Source: Bryoerythrophyllum caledonicum (taxonomy: Eukaryota > Streptophyta > Bryopsida > Pottiales > Pottiaceae). Taken from it: DNA of 64,000 bases. The stretch is from assembly GCA_963971425.1 (NCBI GenBank), contig OZ020519.1:5782028-5846027 (forward strand), given 5' to 3'. Each line of letters opens with the position of its first letter. Position 1 is the stretch's first letter. The translations under genes were made by a program, and so were the position numbers. Shown piece after piece: positions 22,614-32,877 of the stretch. The notes beneath the pieces are model-generated. The model ran no database searches. It was not told where the DNA came from and saw nothing but the letters and a program-made list of their open reading frames with translations.

Positions 22614-22827
22614 CCCCTGAAGGACCAAAGTCTCGTTCGAGGGGATTTTTTGATTTTTGAGCAGGTTCCTAAAATTCGAAAAAAATCAATTTTCTCCAAA
22701 ATTTTTATTCTAGATTGCCTTTGATAAGAGCTTTGTGGACATATTTTTATTTTATTTTTTGGATTTGTGGTTTGAAAGTTAGTACCACTTATAGTTTTTG
22801 AGGGAAATTGTCAAGGAACTTTAGGGG
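22614..22827 (+). mobile_element. TTAA-MITE, 214-bp short form, flanked by CTAG, in the leader of an element B gene
   Basis: Ends are CCCCTGAAGGACC and GGAACTTTAGGGG. Both flanks read CTAG (22610-22613, 22828-22831) instead of TTAA. The interior is nearly identical to the 214-bp copy at 53369 and matches, in reverse, the end of the element at 61963-62882, so the short form looks like an internal-deletion derivative. It sits 13 bp before the ATG of the element B left gene, so it inserted in the leader. Confidence 0.8.
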
Positions 22828-22840
22828 CTAGTTAGGGAAG

Positions 22841-23911
22841 ATGCCAAGGTCCAACCGGCCCGTTGCTCCAAAGGGGAAAGCCCCCGAGATGGATTGGGTC
22901 GCAACAGACGATCCAGATGTTGTTGCGGAGTATGGATGGCAGGATGAGGAAGAGAGGTTGTGGACTTGCACCATGTGCAAGAGGTACGTCAAGATGAAGC
23001 ACCTCATGAAGTTGTGGCCCAGGGCACAAGCAAGGATATCGGGGCCGCGGCGCGAAGGTCTACCGAGCAATTGTCATAGCGACCATTTCTGCCATCGATA
23101 TCATGAGGTCACTGCTACGGTGGGTGTGCGCAACTCGAGGCCGGAGATCATCTTATATTCGAACATGGCTATGGTTTCGGCGGAAATTGTCCTACACAAG
23201 GATGTGGACTGGCACACCGTGGCGGGTCGTAATGTGAGCCTGATGGATCGAACCGCCCATTTTATACCAACCACCTAGAATCAACCGAGTGATTGTTGGG
23301 AACGTTGGTCAAACCGAAGATCCGGGGATGATTCCGATGCCCCCCAACAACGGCGGACACCTGCAGAAGAGTACGGGGGCCATAACTACAACGACTACAA
23401 CCGTGGCAATGATATGGGTTCCGCGCTTGTATCATTTGGTGGGAGGAGTGACAACCATTACTACGATGGCGGCCAATGTGGTACAGGGACCAACACCCCT
23501 CAGAGCTATACGCCAACGCATCCAAGGGATACGTACGAGTCTGGTCGTAATTCCCCCCGAAAAGAGGAAGAACATGACACTCCAAACCCTGGACACGTCA
23601 ATTACGACGGATGTGGCCATGCTTACGATGGATATGGCTGGAGCTTAGATGGGAGAGACAACACGCCTCCATCAACGTTTCCACCTCGTCAGAACGAAGA
23701 TGCCGAGTTTGAAAGACAAATGCATGAAGCCACAATACAGAGCCAGAACGAGTACATCGGCAGGCTCGAAGATGAATCTCGCTACATGAACAGGCAATAC
23801 AATAACTTCTATGATGTTTATTCAAGCGGGCCATACTCAAGTGGCGCTGGGCCAAGTAAAAGACGTGATACTAACTCAGATTCCAATTCATCATATATGG
23901 TCTTTGTGTAA
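22841..23911 (+). pseudogene. Element B protein sharing a novel N-terminal domain with the element A RING gene
   Basis: One frame runs 357 codons with a single in-frame TAG (23276-23278). The N-terminal third holds LWTCTMCKRYVKMKHLMKLW, then PRAQ, SDHFCHRYHEV and SNMAMVSAEIVLHKDVDWHT. These align in order with CKKYVKM-H-KIWPR, DHFIYRAEEVW and VYTEVVLKQKVDW of the element A gene. The middle is rich in Gly, Asn, Asp and Tyr and looks disordered. The C-terminal part (EFERQMHEATIQSQNEYIGR, RLEDESRYMN) is a likely coiled coil. After the TAG the same frame continues naturally (NQPSDCWERWSNRRS), so it is a nonsense change or readthrough, not an intron. Function unknown; a Cys-based metal site (W-x-C-x2-C) is possible. 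Confidence 0.55.
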
Positions 23912-24184
23912 TGTAATCCATGTGGATAATGTCTTCCTGCGAGAACAATGTTGATTATTTTGTAAATTTAGAAGGTCATTCTTTAAGATCTTCAAATTGA
24001 TGTTTATTAAATATTTATAGTTGCGGCCATGTCAATGTGGATGATGAATGTACAATGCAAATTACGCGTTTCCAAATGAATTTTATTCATAATTTTTTAG
24101 TATAAGTGGATGTGTGGAATGAGAAATTTTTATACATTCCAAGTTTTCATTCACCTCATATAAGTTCAAGCGTATTTCATATCA

Positions 24185-25690
24185 TTACAGGTTCAACAAA
24201 TTTCTTTTTACAACCTGTACCTCTAAAGTTCCTCGAGTATTTCTCACCCAAAAGTTAAAGCAAGAAGAGGAACGCCGGTCCGCGAAGGGGCCGGCGTGAA
24301 TAAAGGGTCTGTTCGTTCCATCACTAAGACCATGCCCACCAGACACCGTGTTGGGAAGGGCTTGGTTTGTTTTCAATTTTGCGTTGATGTAGTAGAATGG
24401 ACATGGCCTGTTGAATGGCAACGATGTTAATAATATTGAAAGTGTGTGAAATTGTTTTGATGGAGATTTTAAAGGTAATTCAAAGGATATTTATAGATGG
24501 GATAAAGGTGGTGGCACGAGCACCGCCAATGATTACAATAAGCGGGTCCATTTTCCATCCGAGGGCAACGATGTCATTAATAAGGGGTTGCTGGGTTGGT
24601 ATTCATTTATTTTGTTTTCAATTGTTTCCGGGGAGAATCTATCATTACAATATGTGAATTCGATGAATTGAATGGTATGTCTTGGTTAATGTGGTCGGGT
24701 GCAGGGTCATTGTATGGTAGGCCCCAAATGCAAAGTATGTCGGCTTTGAGTCTAGCGTTTCAGGGACAACGGTAAGTTGCGCATGTACATGGGACTCGGG
24801 AGTAGCCAAGGGGGGGACCGTATTTCCTTGTGGGTTGTAATTTTTTATTAAAGGTGCCGGCATTCATGAGGATAAATCATCGTGATTTGTTATGGGAGGT
24901 AAATAGTTTTCGAATTTCCCATACCGCTTTGTTATGTCTTTTGACAATTAAGGAGTGTATGTGATGGTTTTGGCATTTTGAGTAGAACATGGAGCGATAT
25001 GTCGAGGTCCGAGAAAGTGCATATGGGGCATGTTACATATGGGACTTTTTCTATTCCAAATAAGAGTTGTTTTCGGGCGTTTCCCATATATCGACTATTA
25101 CGGAATTTGGTGACGCATGTTATTTGTGAGTTCGGGATGATGGGATTCTTCCAAGAATTCGTAGAGAGTTCATAGTCTATTTTGTTGTTGCCAACCCATT
25201 ATTCTATATTAGGGAAGTTTTCTTCGATTGTGTCAAGGTTGTTATAGAGGTCTTGTTTCTTGAGATATTTGTTCAAGAATAAAACCGGAACCTTAATTGG
25301 GGGTATCCTCTTTAGGAGGCCAATCTTCTTTTTGGAAGTAGTATGGGGTAGCATGTGCATGTTTGTACGAGTCTTTGGCATTTTCATGCGTTTTTTTGCG
25401 GACCTCTTTTCCAAGTTTATTTGCTTGTTCGTTTCCATCGATATTTGCATGAGCAAAACTTTGTGAAGGATTGTTATATGTGTTCAGTTTTGTAACATGT
25501 GGACCAACGACATTAAAATAGTTTGGTCGAGATGGCTATTATAGAGGATAGGGTTTGTTATTTGGATGTTTAGTAGATAAAGTGCATTGATACAGTCAGA
25601 GAATATGTGTGCGAGTTCGTTGTTGTATTGTGTTGTGATGATTTGTCGTGTTTTGTGTATGGCCATAAGTTTAGCTCTAAGGACATTTTA
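24185..25690 (-). pseudogene. LINE remnant: RNase H domain and C-terminal zinc-knuckle region
   Basis: On the minus strand, across several frameshifts, an RNase H-like stretch is visible near 25680-25400: LRAKLMAIHKTRQIITTQ, HIFSDCINALYLL with the active-site Asp, and FAHANIDGNEQANKLGKEV, matching the conserved H-x-GNE-ADxLAK end. Further on come a Cys/His motif (CPICTFSDLDISLHVLLKC), KRHNKAVWEI and GWKMDPLIVIIGGARATTF, which resemble the C-terminal part of non-LTR retrotransposon ORF2. It would have encoded part of the reverse-transcription machinery. It is heavily decayed and 5'-truncated, and was probably inserted into element B. Confidence 0.65.
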
Positions 25691-26067
25691 ATGTGTGGAA
25701 ATTACTCCATAGAGTACACGAAATAGTAGACCAAATACATTATACAATATCAATGAATACAACAAAATCTTCCTATAAGAATTTTTGCTATTCATATTTG
25801 AATGCCTCTACATTTGAATGTATGCATGTTTGTATTCATGATTGCATATACTTCATTGCTTAAAATTGTTATGGTTCTAGATGTCCGAGTAAATATGTCA
25901 TAGCAATCTACCTACGGAGTTAGGCATTGAACTTCGTTAAAATGCTTTATAAACACTCACAAGAATGTGGTTTTTGGAAAACCTTCTACACAATTTATTT
26001 TTTCTACTAAATCAAAACCCTACTTAGAGAGCCGATATCCACTATTAATATAATCTCGCCAAATTAC
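25691..26067. other. AT-rich spacer, nothing recognised
   Basis: No coding frame or repeat with clear ends. Confidence 0.5.
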
Positions 26068-26717
26068 AGTTTCATCCACTGCGGATGAAACTAGTCAGAG
26101 GATGGAAAAGCAGTCTGTGGTTGAAAAAACAGTCCCTGGACGAAAAACGGTCTCCAGAAGAAAAATCGTCCACGAATGACTATGGCTAAGTGTTAAGAAT
26201 CATGACGAACACTATTAAGAAACACTTAATGTTTGTAACCCGCTCCTTCTAAACTCTTCCAATTTTTTTAAAGTAATTTTGAAATGAATCTTTTTCTTTA
26301 TATTCAGTAATATAGAAAATTCATTAAAATGGTTGTTATAATGCGTTGCAAAACAAGCGCGAACCACTTCTAAACTTCTATAGATGCAAACTAGCGGTTG
26401 GCGCTTGCTTTGTAGCGCATTAGTCCAACCATTCTAATGTAGTTTAATATTATAATTTGTTTTTCAAAATTTCATCCGCAGTCTAATTTTCATCCGCTGC
26501 AAAAATTCCATCCGCTGTCAAATTTTCATCCGCAGTCTGATTTTTAATCTGCAGTTTATTTTTTTCATCCGCAGCCTATTTTTCATACGTTGCGTTGTTT
26601 TTCATCCGCTATGGGAATTTTCATCCATTGTGGGAATTTTCATCCATTGTGGGAATTTTCATCCGTTGCGAGATTTTTCTTCCGCCGCATAGAATTTCAT
26701 CCACAGTGGATGAAACT
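26068..26717. mobile_element. Foldback-type element with TTTCATCCGC arrays
   Basis: Both ends (26068-26092 and 26695-26717) are themselves near-palindromes, AGTTTCATCC - 5 bp - GGATGAAACT, and are inverted to each other. The right half (26468-26700) is an array of about ten degenerate ATTTTCATCCGCAG units, and the left arm has (GAAAAACGGTC)-like units. An internal hairpin with about 43-bp arms lies at 26324-26367 and 26394-26437. No coding capacity. No convincing target duplication. Confidence 0.6.
26324..26437. repeat. Long imperfect hairpin inside the foldback element
   Basis: Arms 26324-26367 and 26394-26437 pair over about 43 bp with roughly eight mismatches; each carries ATGGTTG and CAAGCGC words. 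The loop is about 26 nt. It could be a nested MITE or a small-RNA hairpin. Confidence 0.6.
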
Positions 26718-28687
26718 AATTTTTTGGAAAAATTAACTTAACAGCGAGTTAGTAGCTTCCAAAATATTCATTTTCTTGGAATTCCGACTTCGGATTTGGG
26801 CTTTCTAGGTGTGTTTTCATTTAGTAGGTAAGCAAAAAAATTATTATAAAAGTTTTGAAAATTTGACATATTGGAGTGTATTTAAAAAGAACATTTCAGG
26901 GACTAAACTTTGGATGTAGATTATGGCTAGAGAATATGTTCATCACATTCGATCTCATGCATGTTTTTTGTGTGTTAGTGTTGGTTGTGTTTTCAAATTT
27001 GTTAAATTGTTATATATGGCGATATTCATTTACAAGACATGTAAGGTGTCTCATTTGAAATCTCATTTGAAACAATAATGTGATGATGGACACCAAAAGA
27101 ACACAATTGGATGGAAGGGGACGTCGCCAAAGCGTGCATGAACCCTAAACATGCCAAGTTTGAATCAAACTTTTAACTTTTCTATCCACCCGATTCAGGT
27201 GTAAATATTTAAAGAATGTATATGACAATGTCATGGAAAACCTCATGAGAAACAATGTTTTCCACCGTTCCCTTGAAAAAACAAGTCTTCTCTGTATTGA
27301 AAAATAGCATACCAACCCAAGTCAAACATTTTCACACATTGTCACTCATTGTCGGGCAAGGTACCAAAAGATCTTATTAAATTTCACATAAAACCTACAT
27401 ATCTTTGTATTTGTTACATTTTATTTTCTCCACATCAATATGTGGTGTAAACCTTCTTATTGACCATTCGGATTAGTAATCCAAAACACATGAAGTTCAC
27501 AAGAAATAAAAGTTTGAATTGGCAAATTTTGAACCTCCACTACTTCCACAGTTGTTTCGAATATGCTACACCTGTCCTCTACCTCAAAAAATTGTTGTCT
27601 TAGGAACTAACATCATGCTTAAGGTAGTGAATTTAGACCTTGTGTAGTTCAAAATTTTGACACCATGTAAAGTCAAAGTCTGCTGATCCACTAAACACAG
27701 TGAAGACCCTAAACCATTTGCTTCACTTCACACACTATAATCTTTCAATATGTGCGATCAAAGTTTTTGAAATATTGTAAACGTATTTTTTAATAAGTCT
27801 TAATTGAGATCCTACGGTCAGAACTAGAAATCAAACTTTTGGTTTCCTTCTATGGTCATTGCACTAGAATCCAACAACTTTGAAGTGTTTTCGGTGCAAA
27901 ACTGTCACGATAACTTTGGGGATATAGGAGACATGTTATATAAGTAGGAAGTCGGGCCTGAGGAGGCGTTTCAAATGGGGGTAATTTCTATAAATGCTAA
28001 ATTATATTCAAGAAACATAAAATGGTTGAGGTTATGTATGATTTAGTGCCATAGGCACTATGATCTATCCAAAAAATTCGAACCCAAACTCATAAAATTT
28101 GATATACGTCTTCTCTACATAAAACCTAGAGATCATCATATTTTACACATTTTGCTTTTTCAACAACATGTAGTGAACACTGAAAACCTTCCCAAACCTA
28201 GGTTTGGATTATCATTTGAAATCAAATTTAGTTTACAAAAAAATAAAACGTGGAATGGAAATTTTTAAACTCCAGTATTTGCGCACTTGATTTGAATATG
28301 CTACAATTCTTCTCTACCTCTAAAAATTGGTGTGTAGGAAAATATCATCATAAAGTTGGATTTGGATATTTTGAGGTAATTTAAAAAAAATCTGAAATAC
28401 AAGAATTCTGAAGTAGAACACATTGATAAGTTAAAAAATTGGAACTATGCCACAAGCAAAACCATGTAAAATACAAAAATGTCTGTCTTTGCACGGCTAT
28501 ATGAAAAAAGGTTTTTTTACTTCTTGTGCCCAAATTTCAAAACCATGCAGTACATATTAATCTAAGACTATTGCTATAGTCACTTTAAAATGTGCATGCT
28601 ATCTAGTACAGTCTAATAATCCGAAAGGAATAAAGTAAAACCTATGTATTACTAATACGTTGACCGAAAATTTTCATGAGGCGTGGG
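26718..28687. other. AT-rich stretch with reversed TTAA-MITE remnants, no gene seen
   Basis: About 27230-27915 carries the long TTAA-MITE landmarks in reverse order and complement (AAGTCAAACATTTTCACACA, GGGCAAGGTACC, CTCAAAAAATTG, TTTGAAGTGTTTTCGGTG, ending AACTTTGGGGATA). 28200-28350 holds a second partial copy. No open frame is convincing. Confidence 0.5.
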
Positions 28688-30140
28688 CTAGTTGTATGTG
28701 TCGTTGAAACGTGTAATGATATGAAACAACCTTCCAGTGCTTTCTCGGTTTTTGTTGCAGACTCTCTCCATGTACATATGAAATGTATCCGCAAATTCTT
28801 GATTTGAGAATACTACGGAACTCCGAGATTCGCGTTGCAGATTCTCGTAGTCTATGGACATTGTCCGCCCGTTGATTCGTTGCGCTATTCGGGCCGTAGC
28901 GAACTCCTCCGAAGCCATCGATAACTTCGGAATCATTTGCATATCCGCATCTGGTTTGTGTAAGTACGCAACCCGCGGATCCACCCACCATCGCTTTCGC
29001 AAAGTCTCGGCCATGTCTTCACGCTTTGTGAACGTATAAAGAGACTGCATTGGTTCGTTAACCTTCGTGGTCATGCCCCAATCGCATACTCCAATATACA
29101 TTCGCGATTCACCTGGACAGAAGTCGAGGAGGATATTGTCCGGAGACAAGTCGTTGTGGAGATTGTTGCTCTTGTGGACCTCGTTCATGATGCGCAACAA
29201 CGCCCACGCAAGCTCGGTCCGTTTTTTGCGAAAACAAACGAACTGATGAACTTGAATAATCTCATCCTCGGGGAATCTCCCATAGTTCAAATGTGCAATG
29301 ACATCGTCACCAAACTCGATATCCCGGTTCAACATCTCTCAAATTGTCCCGTCATTCCTCCAATATGCATAGCCTTCGTACCTGTCCGGATGAATGGCCA
29401 CGAAACGGATGACACCCAGATGTGGAATCCTCACCGCCATCGACTCGTTCTGATGCTCCACTTTAGCCAAATCCGGCCGTGTCTCCGATTGGTTGGACAA
29501 TTTGGCGGCAAATTCCCAGAATGGTTCGATGCCCGGAGCACCCTCAATGCGGACTTTGCGAATGGTGGCGTATCCATCTCTCCTATTCGCATTGTCCATT
29601 CGTATAACCGCAGCTGTTGGCGGAATGGCAATGAGATGAGCTTTTCGCAACAGGTCTTCTTGGTGCCCCTCTATCGAGTTCCACCATCCCACGGAGCCAT
29701 GCCTGTTTCGATTCTTGGAAAATGGCTTCATCTGGGCCACGAACAAATCCGCCTTCAACAGCACATCGTTGAAAACTACATCCTCCGCGTGATTGAACCT
29801 CCCAAACTTGGTCAACAAGTTCTTGGCATTCCAGAGTGAATCGTGCACTCTGGCATCCAAGAACTTCAAAAACCCCCCGCTTCTAGGTCTCCATATTCCA
29901 CATCGGGGCTTGAAGCGCGTCCATCATGTGCTGCCGCATGTCCGTCCAGAACTTCTCGGGGCCTTTATCTCGATATCTGACGTACTTGCTCTCCAATGAT
30001 CGAATAGAATTTGTCTCATAGAATCTAACAGTCAGTTCTATGAGGAAATTCTTGCAAGCCTCAGATGGAACGTCGTGGATTGGATGAAGTTTTACTCCGA
30101 AGTCCGCAACCTTCTGCTTCTTCTTGTCCTTCGGCATCAT
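28688..30140 (-). pseudogene. Element B protein-kinase-like gene, broken
   Basis: The minus-strand frame starts MMPKDKKKQK (30140) and runs to a TAA-type end at 28688, about 480 codons. The kinase catalytic loop is HNDLSPDNILLDF (about 29190-29130; HxD-x4-N pattern) and the metal-binding segment is CDWGMTTK, with DWG in place of DFG. Upstream, at about 29650-29600, AHLIAIPPTAAVIRMDNANR lies in the N-lobe region; I do not see a clear glycine loop. Breaks: a frameshift near 29880 and an in-frame TGA at 29339-29341. The C-terminal part (FADTFHMYMERVCNKNRE) is helical. Kinase-like domains are often carried by plant transposons, so function is uncertain; a fungal/viral-type atypical kinase is an alternative. 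Confidence 0.55.
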
Positions 30141-30184
30141 CTTAAAACCGCCGCCGTTCGAAGTTTTTTAAAAAAAACTTTTTA

Positions 30185-30296
30185 GAACAAGTTTTTAAAA
30201 AAACTTTAAGAAAAAAACTGTTTTGAACAAGTTCTTAAAAAAACTTTTAGGAAAAAACTGTTTGGAACAAGTTTTTAAAAAAACTTTCAAAAAACC
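30185..30296. repeat. Three 40-bp tandem units in the leader of the kinase-like gene
   Basis: Units begin GAACAAGTTTTTAAAAAAAC at 30185, 30225 and 30265. They lie between the kinase-like start codon and the GC-rich right end. Confidence 0.85.
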
Positions 30297-30439
30297 GCAA
30301 AACCTCCCCCCCATGTGAATCACTTTTTCAAATTTTCTCTCCCAAAGATGAGGAACCAATGGATGGAAAAATGCCAGCCAAAGCTACTCCGCATCCACTC
30401 AATAATATATTTTGAGAGAGGAAAGAAAAAGTGAGAGAT

Positions 30440-30745
30440 GAGGACAGCGGACGGCCTATTATAGGGTAGCGGATGGCCATGAGGCCGACCGCCACCGCGG
30501 CCATCCGATCGGCCGCCCAATCGGACGGTCGGGCAGCCGTCCGTCGATCGACCTTCCGATCCGACGGCCGCCCGATCAGACGGCCAAGCGGCCGTCGCCC
30601 TGATCGGACGGCCGTCGTGCGCCCGCGCGATCAAATCGCGGCCGTCCGATCGGTCCATCGGCCGTCCGATTAGGCGGATGGCCGAGGTGCCGTCCGATCG
30701 CTCCGACGGCAGAGACCGATCGGATGACCTATCGCATTTTGACAG
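30440..30745. repeat. GC-rich right end of element B
   Basis: At least eight CGGACGG/CCGTCCG words plus GATCGGACGGCC-like repeats occur in 300 bp. A TATTATA box (30457-30463), read on the minus strand as TATAATA followed by GGCCGTCCGC, would drive the kinase-like gene. Confidence 0.65.
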
Positions 30746-32877
30746 CTTCGGTCTCGCCGCGTGGCACTTCGTCGAATCTAACGGTCCAGAAAACTTACCA
30801 GGGCCTTCCGTAAATGCATTTTATCCCCCCCCGGACGGTGCGTCCGACGTGACGTCAGGACGTCCTCGTTCTAGGACGTCCTAGGATGCTCTCAGACCCC
30901 TAAGGACGTCGGATTGGTAACCTAATTCAAATATGAGCAGCGACAATGAACAGCAGTCATTGAACTAGAAATGTCTAGAAATGTCCACAACAGATGTGGT
31001 GTGGTAACTGACTAGTCTACAACAAGTGATGTAGCTCGGCCTGACGCAAAAGATGTCAAAACCTGGACCATCACAGCTAAAACTTAGCCACGTAACAATA
31101 AATAGCTCCAAATCAGTAGTAGGAAATACAATTGGTCTAGATTTGTATCGTGATACTGAACTTTAGATAGAGTCAGTGCTAGACTAGATGTGGTGCTTCC
31201 TTTCTAATAAATGATAGTACGTGGAGTGATCAATACAAGAGTTCCTACGTTCCTCGTAAACTTACAGATCTTTGTTCTACGTTCCTACGTTCTACGACGC
31301 CGTTTGGATCTCTATCTCCCTCGTCGTGGTTGCAAGTTGATTCTCTGGATCGACAAGATTGTGAGCGGGTTGAGTCAGCTTCTTATCGCCTGTCTCAGTC
31401 TTCTTCCTTCCCGCGCCGCGGAGTCTACGTATCCACTTTCTGACTTTGTGAAGAGCCATTGCCGAATTCCTCCGCTTCCGCTCCGCAAAAGCCACCTTCT
31501 TCCTTTTAAACCGTTTGACACACTACTTCACACCAAACCCGATAAAAAAAACCATCAAAGAAGTCAAAACCCCGCCTATTAAATTCCCCACTACATTTAC
31601 AACTACTGTGTGCCGCAAAACTGCCTGAGGAGCAAAAATGTCAACGTTCGAAGGAAAATGTCAACCACATTTATGACCAGAATGTGGCGCCACCACATCC
31701 ACGTGATTGGTATCCAAGTGTCCTACAAAACCTCAAAGCATGTTGGGAAGATATTGACAGGGGATTGCTATTTTGCGTGCCCAATTATGCGAGCTGCGAG
31801 CTGCGAGCCTAGGTTTGCGAGCGTAAAAAGAAAAAAATGTAAAATTTTGGAGCAAAAGTAAAAGTAACAAAACATTTAATAAGGAGGCCAATAAGAATGT
31901 ATAAAAATGTTTAGAAAAAAGTAAAAAGGAGAGAGAAATTCGTAGAAAAGGGTAAAAAAAGGAAGCAGTTAAAAGTGAAGATAAAAAAAGGTAGGGCCCT
32001 ATAGCCATGGGAATGCGCGAGAAATTGGCGTCAATGTGAACGAAACCTTATAATAATAAGGCGAGGGGTAAAAAAAATATAGGGCATCTTAACTACGAAA
32101 GTACCATAAATACCCTATAGCCGTGGGGTCAGAAACTGTGATCTGGGTAAACTGCAAAACATTTGGAAATACCATAGTTTTACAATGATATACCGACGTT
32201 TTTACACTTGACAAAATAGACTCGTGAAGTGGGATGAACTCTTAAGTATTTTGGGGCGCTTCAGTATGCAAAGGAGCCCAGTACACTAAAGATGATATTT
32301 AGTGTAACCACAGTAATATTTTTGGTTTAGCAATAACTTTTCTCTTTGGACGAAGATTTTTACCGAGGGCACAACTATCAATACTATCATATAGAGAGTG
32401 ATCATTGTTAACATAGTTAGAAAAAATAATCATGAAGAGTAAAAACGTATAGCACTTAAAATCTAGTTGGAGTGGTTTAGTCGTCGGTTTGAGGTATAAA
32501 TAATGGGAACGGATTCAGGCGCACATTCCTGAACCAAGTCTGAGAAGACATGGGCTTAGATCCAATGAGTAATAGATTTTATGATCAGAAGGATTGCCAC
32601 TGAATCATGTTAAGTAAAATATCATGAACTGGAGGCTACTGAACTACATATGAAGCTTTGAGGAATATACAAACCGAATATGAGTGTTTACTAAATTGTG
32701 CAAAAAAAACATGTTGAATAAAGGAAGTTCTGAAAAGTAAGCAGAGAAATAAAACACACAAAAGGTGCAGAAAATTATTGTGTACGCTTGTCAATATACT
32801 GTGTAGTAGGATAAAATCAAAACCAGATGATGTACATCAAATTCTAGTCCTAAACAGAGATGTAATCAAAAGTGTAG
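30746..32877. other. Intergenic stretch with repeat fragments
   Basis: Two pieces are recognisable. At 31606-31625 there is CTGTGTGCCGCAAAACTGCC preceded by TA, matching the end of the Tc1-type copy at 49393-49412. At about 31755-31840, TATTTTGCGTGC, AGCTGCGAGCTGCGAG and CCTAGGTTTGCGAGC are repeated in inverted orientation at about 47880-47960. The open frame at 31211-31582 has no domain and I do not call it a gene. The remainder holds nothing I recognise. Confidence 0.5.
31606..31625 (+). mobile_element. Orphan terminal repeat of the Tc1-type family
   Basis: CTGTGTGCCGCAAAACTGCC directly after TA, 19 of 20 identical to the reversed right terminus at 49393-49412. No matching transposase follows. 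Confidence 0.5.

Larger units (their letters stand above)
22290..30745. mobile_element. Element B: two inward-facing broken genes between GC-rich ends, with later insertions
   Basis: Left end 22290-22490 and right end about 30440-30745 are dense in CGGACGG, CCGTCCGATC and GATCGGACGG words, in inverted relation, while the interior is AT-rich. The gene at 22841 (+) and the kinase-like gene (30140, -) start just inside the ends and point inward, as in element A. A LINE remnant, a foldback element and TTAA MITEs lie between them. No transposase was recognised, so B may be non-autonomous or may have lost it to the insertions. Exact ends and target duplication are not resolved. Confidence 0.45.

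Noticed and set aside
31211-31582. 123-codon plus-strand frame
   Set aside because: No domain, no splice or promoter support; the composition suggests repeat-derived sequence.
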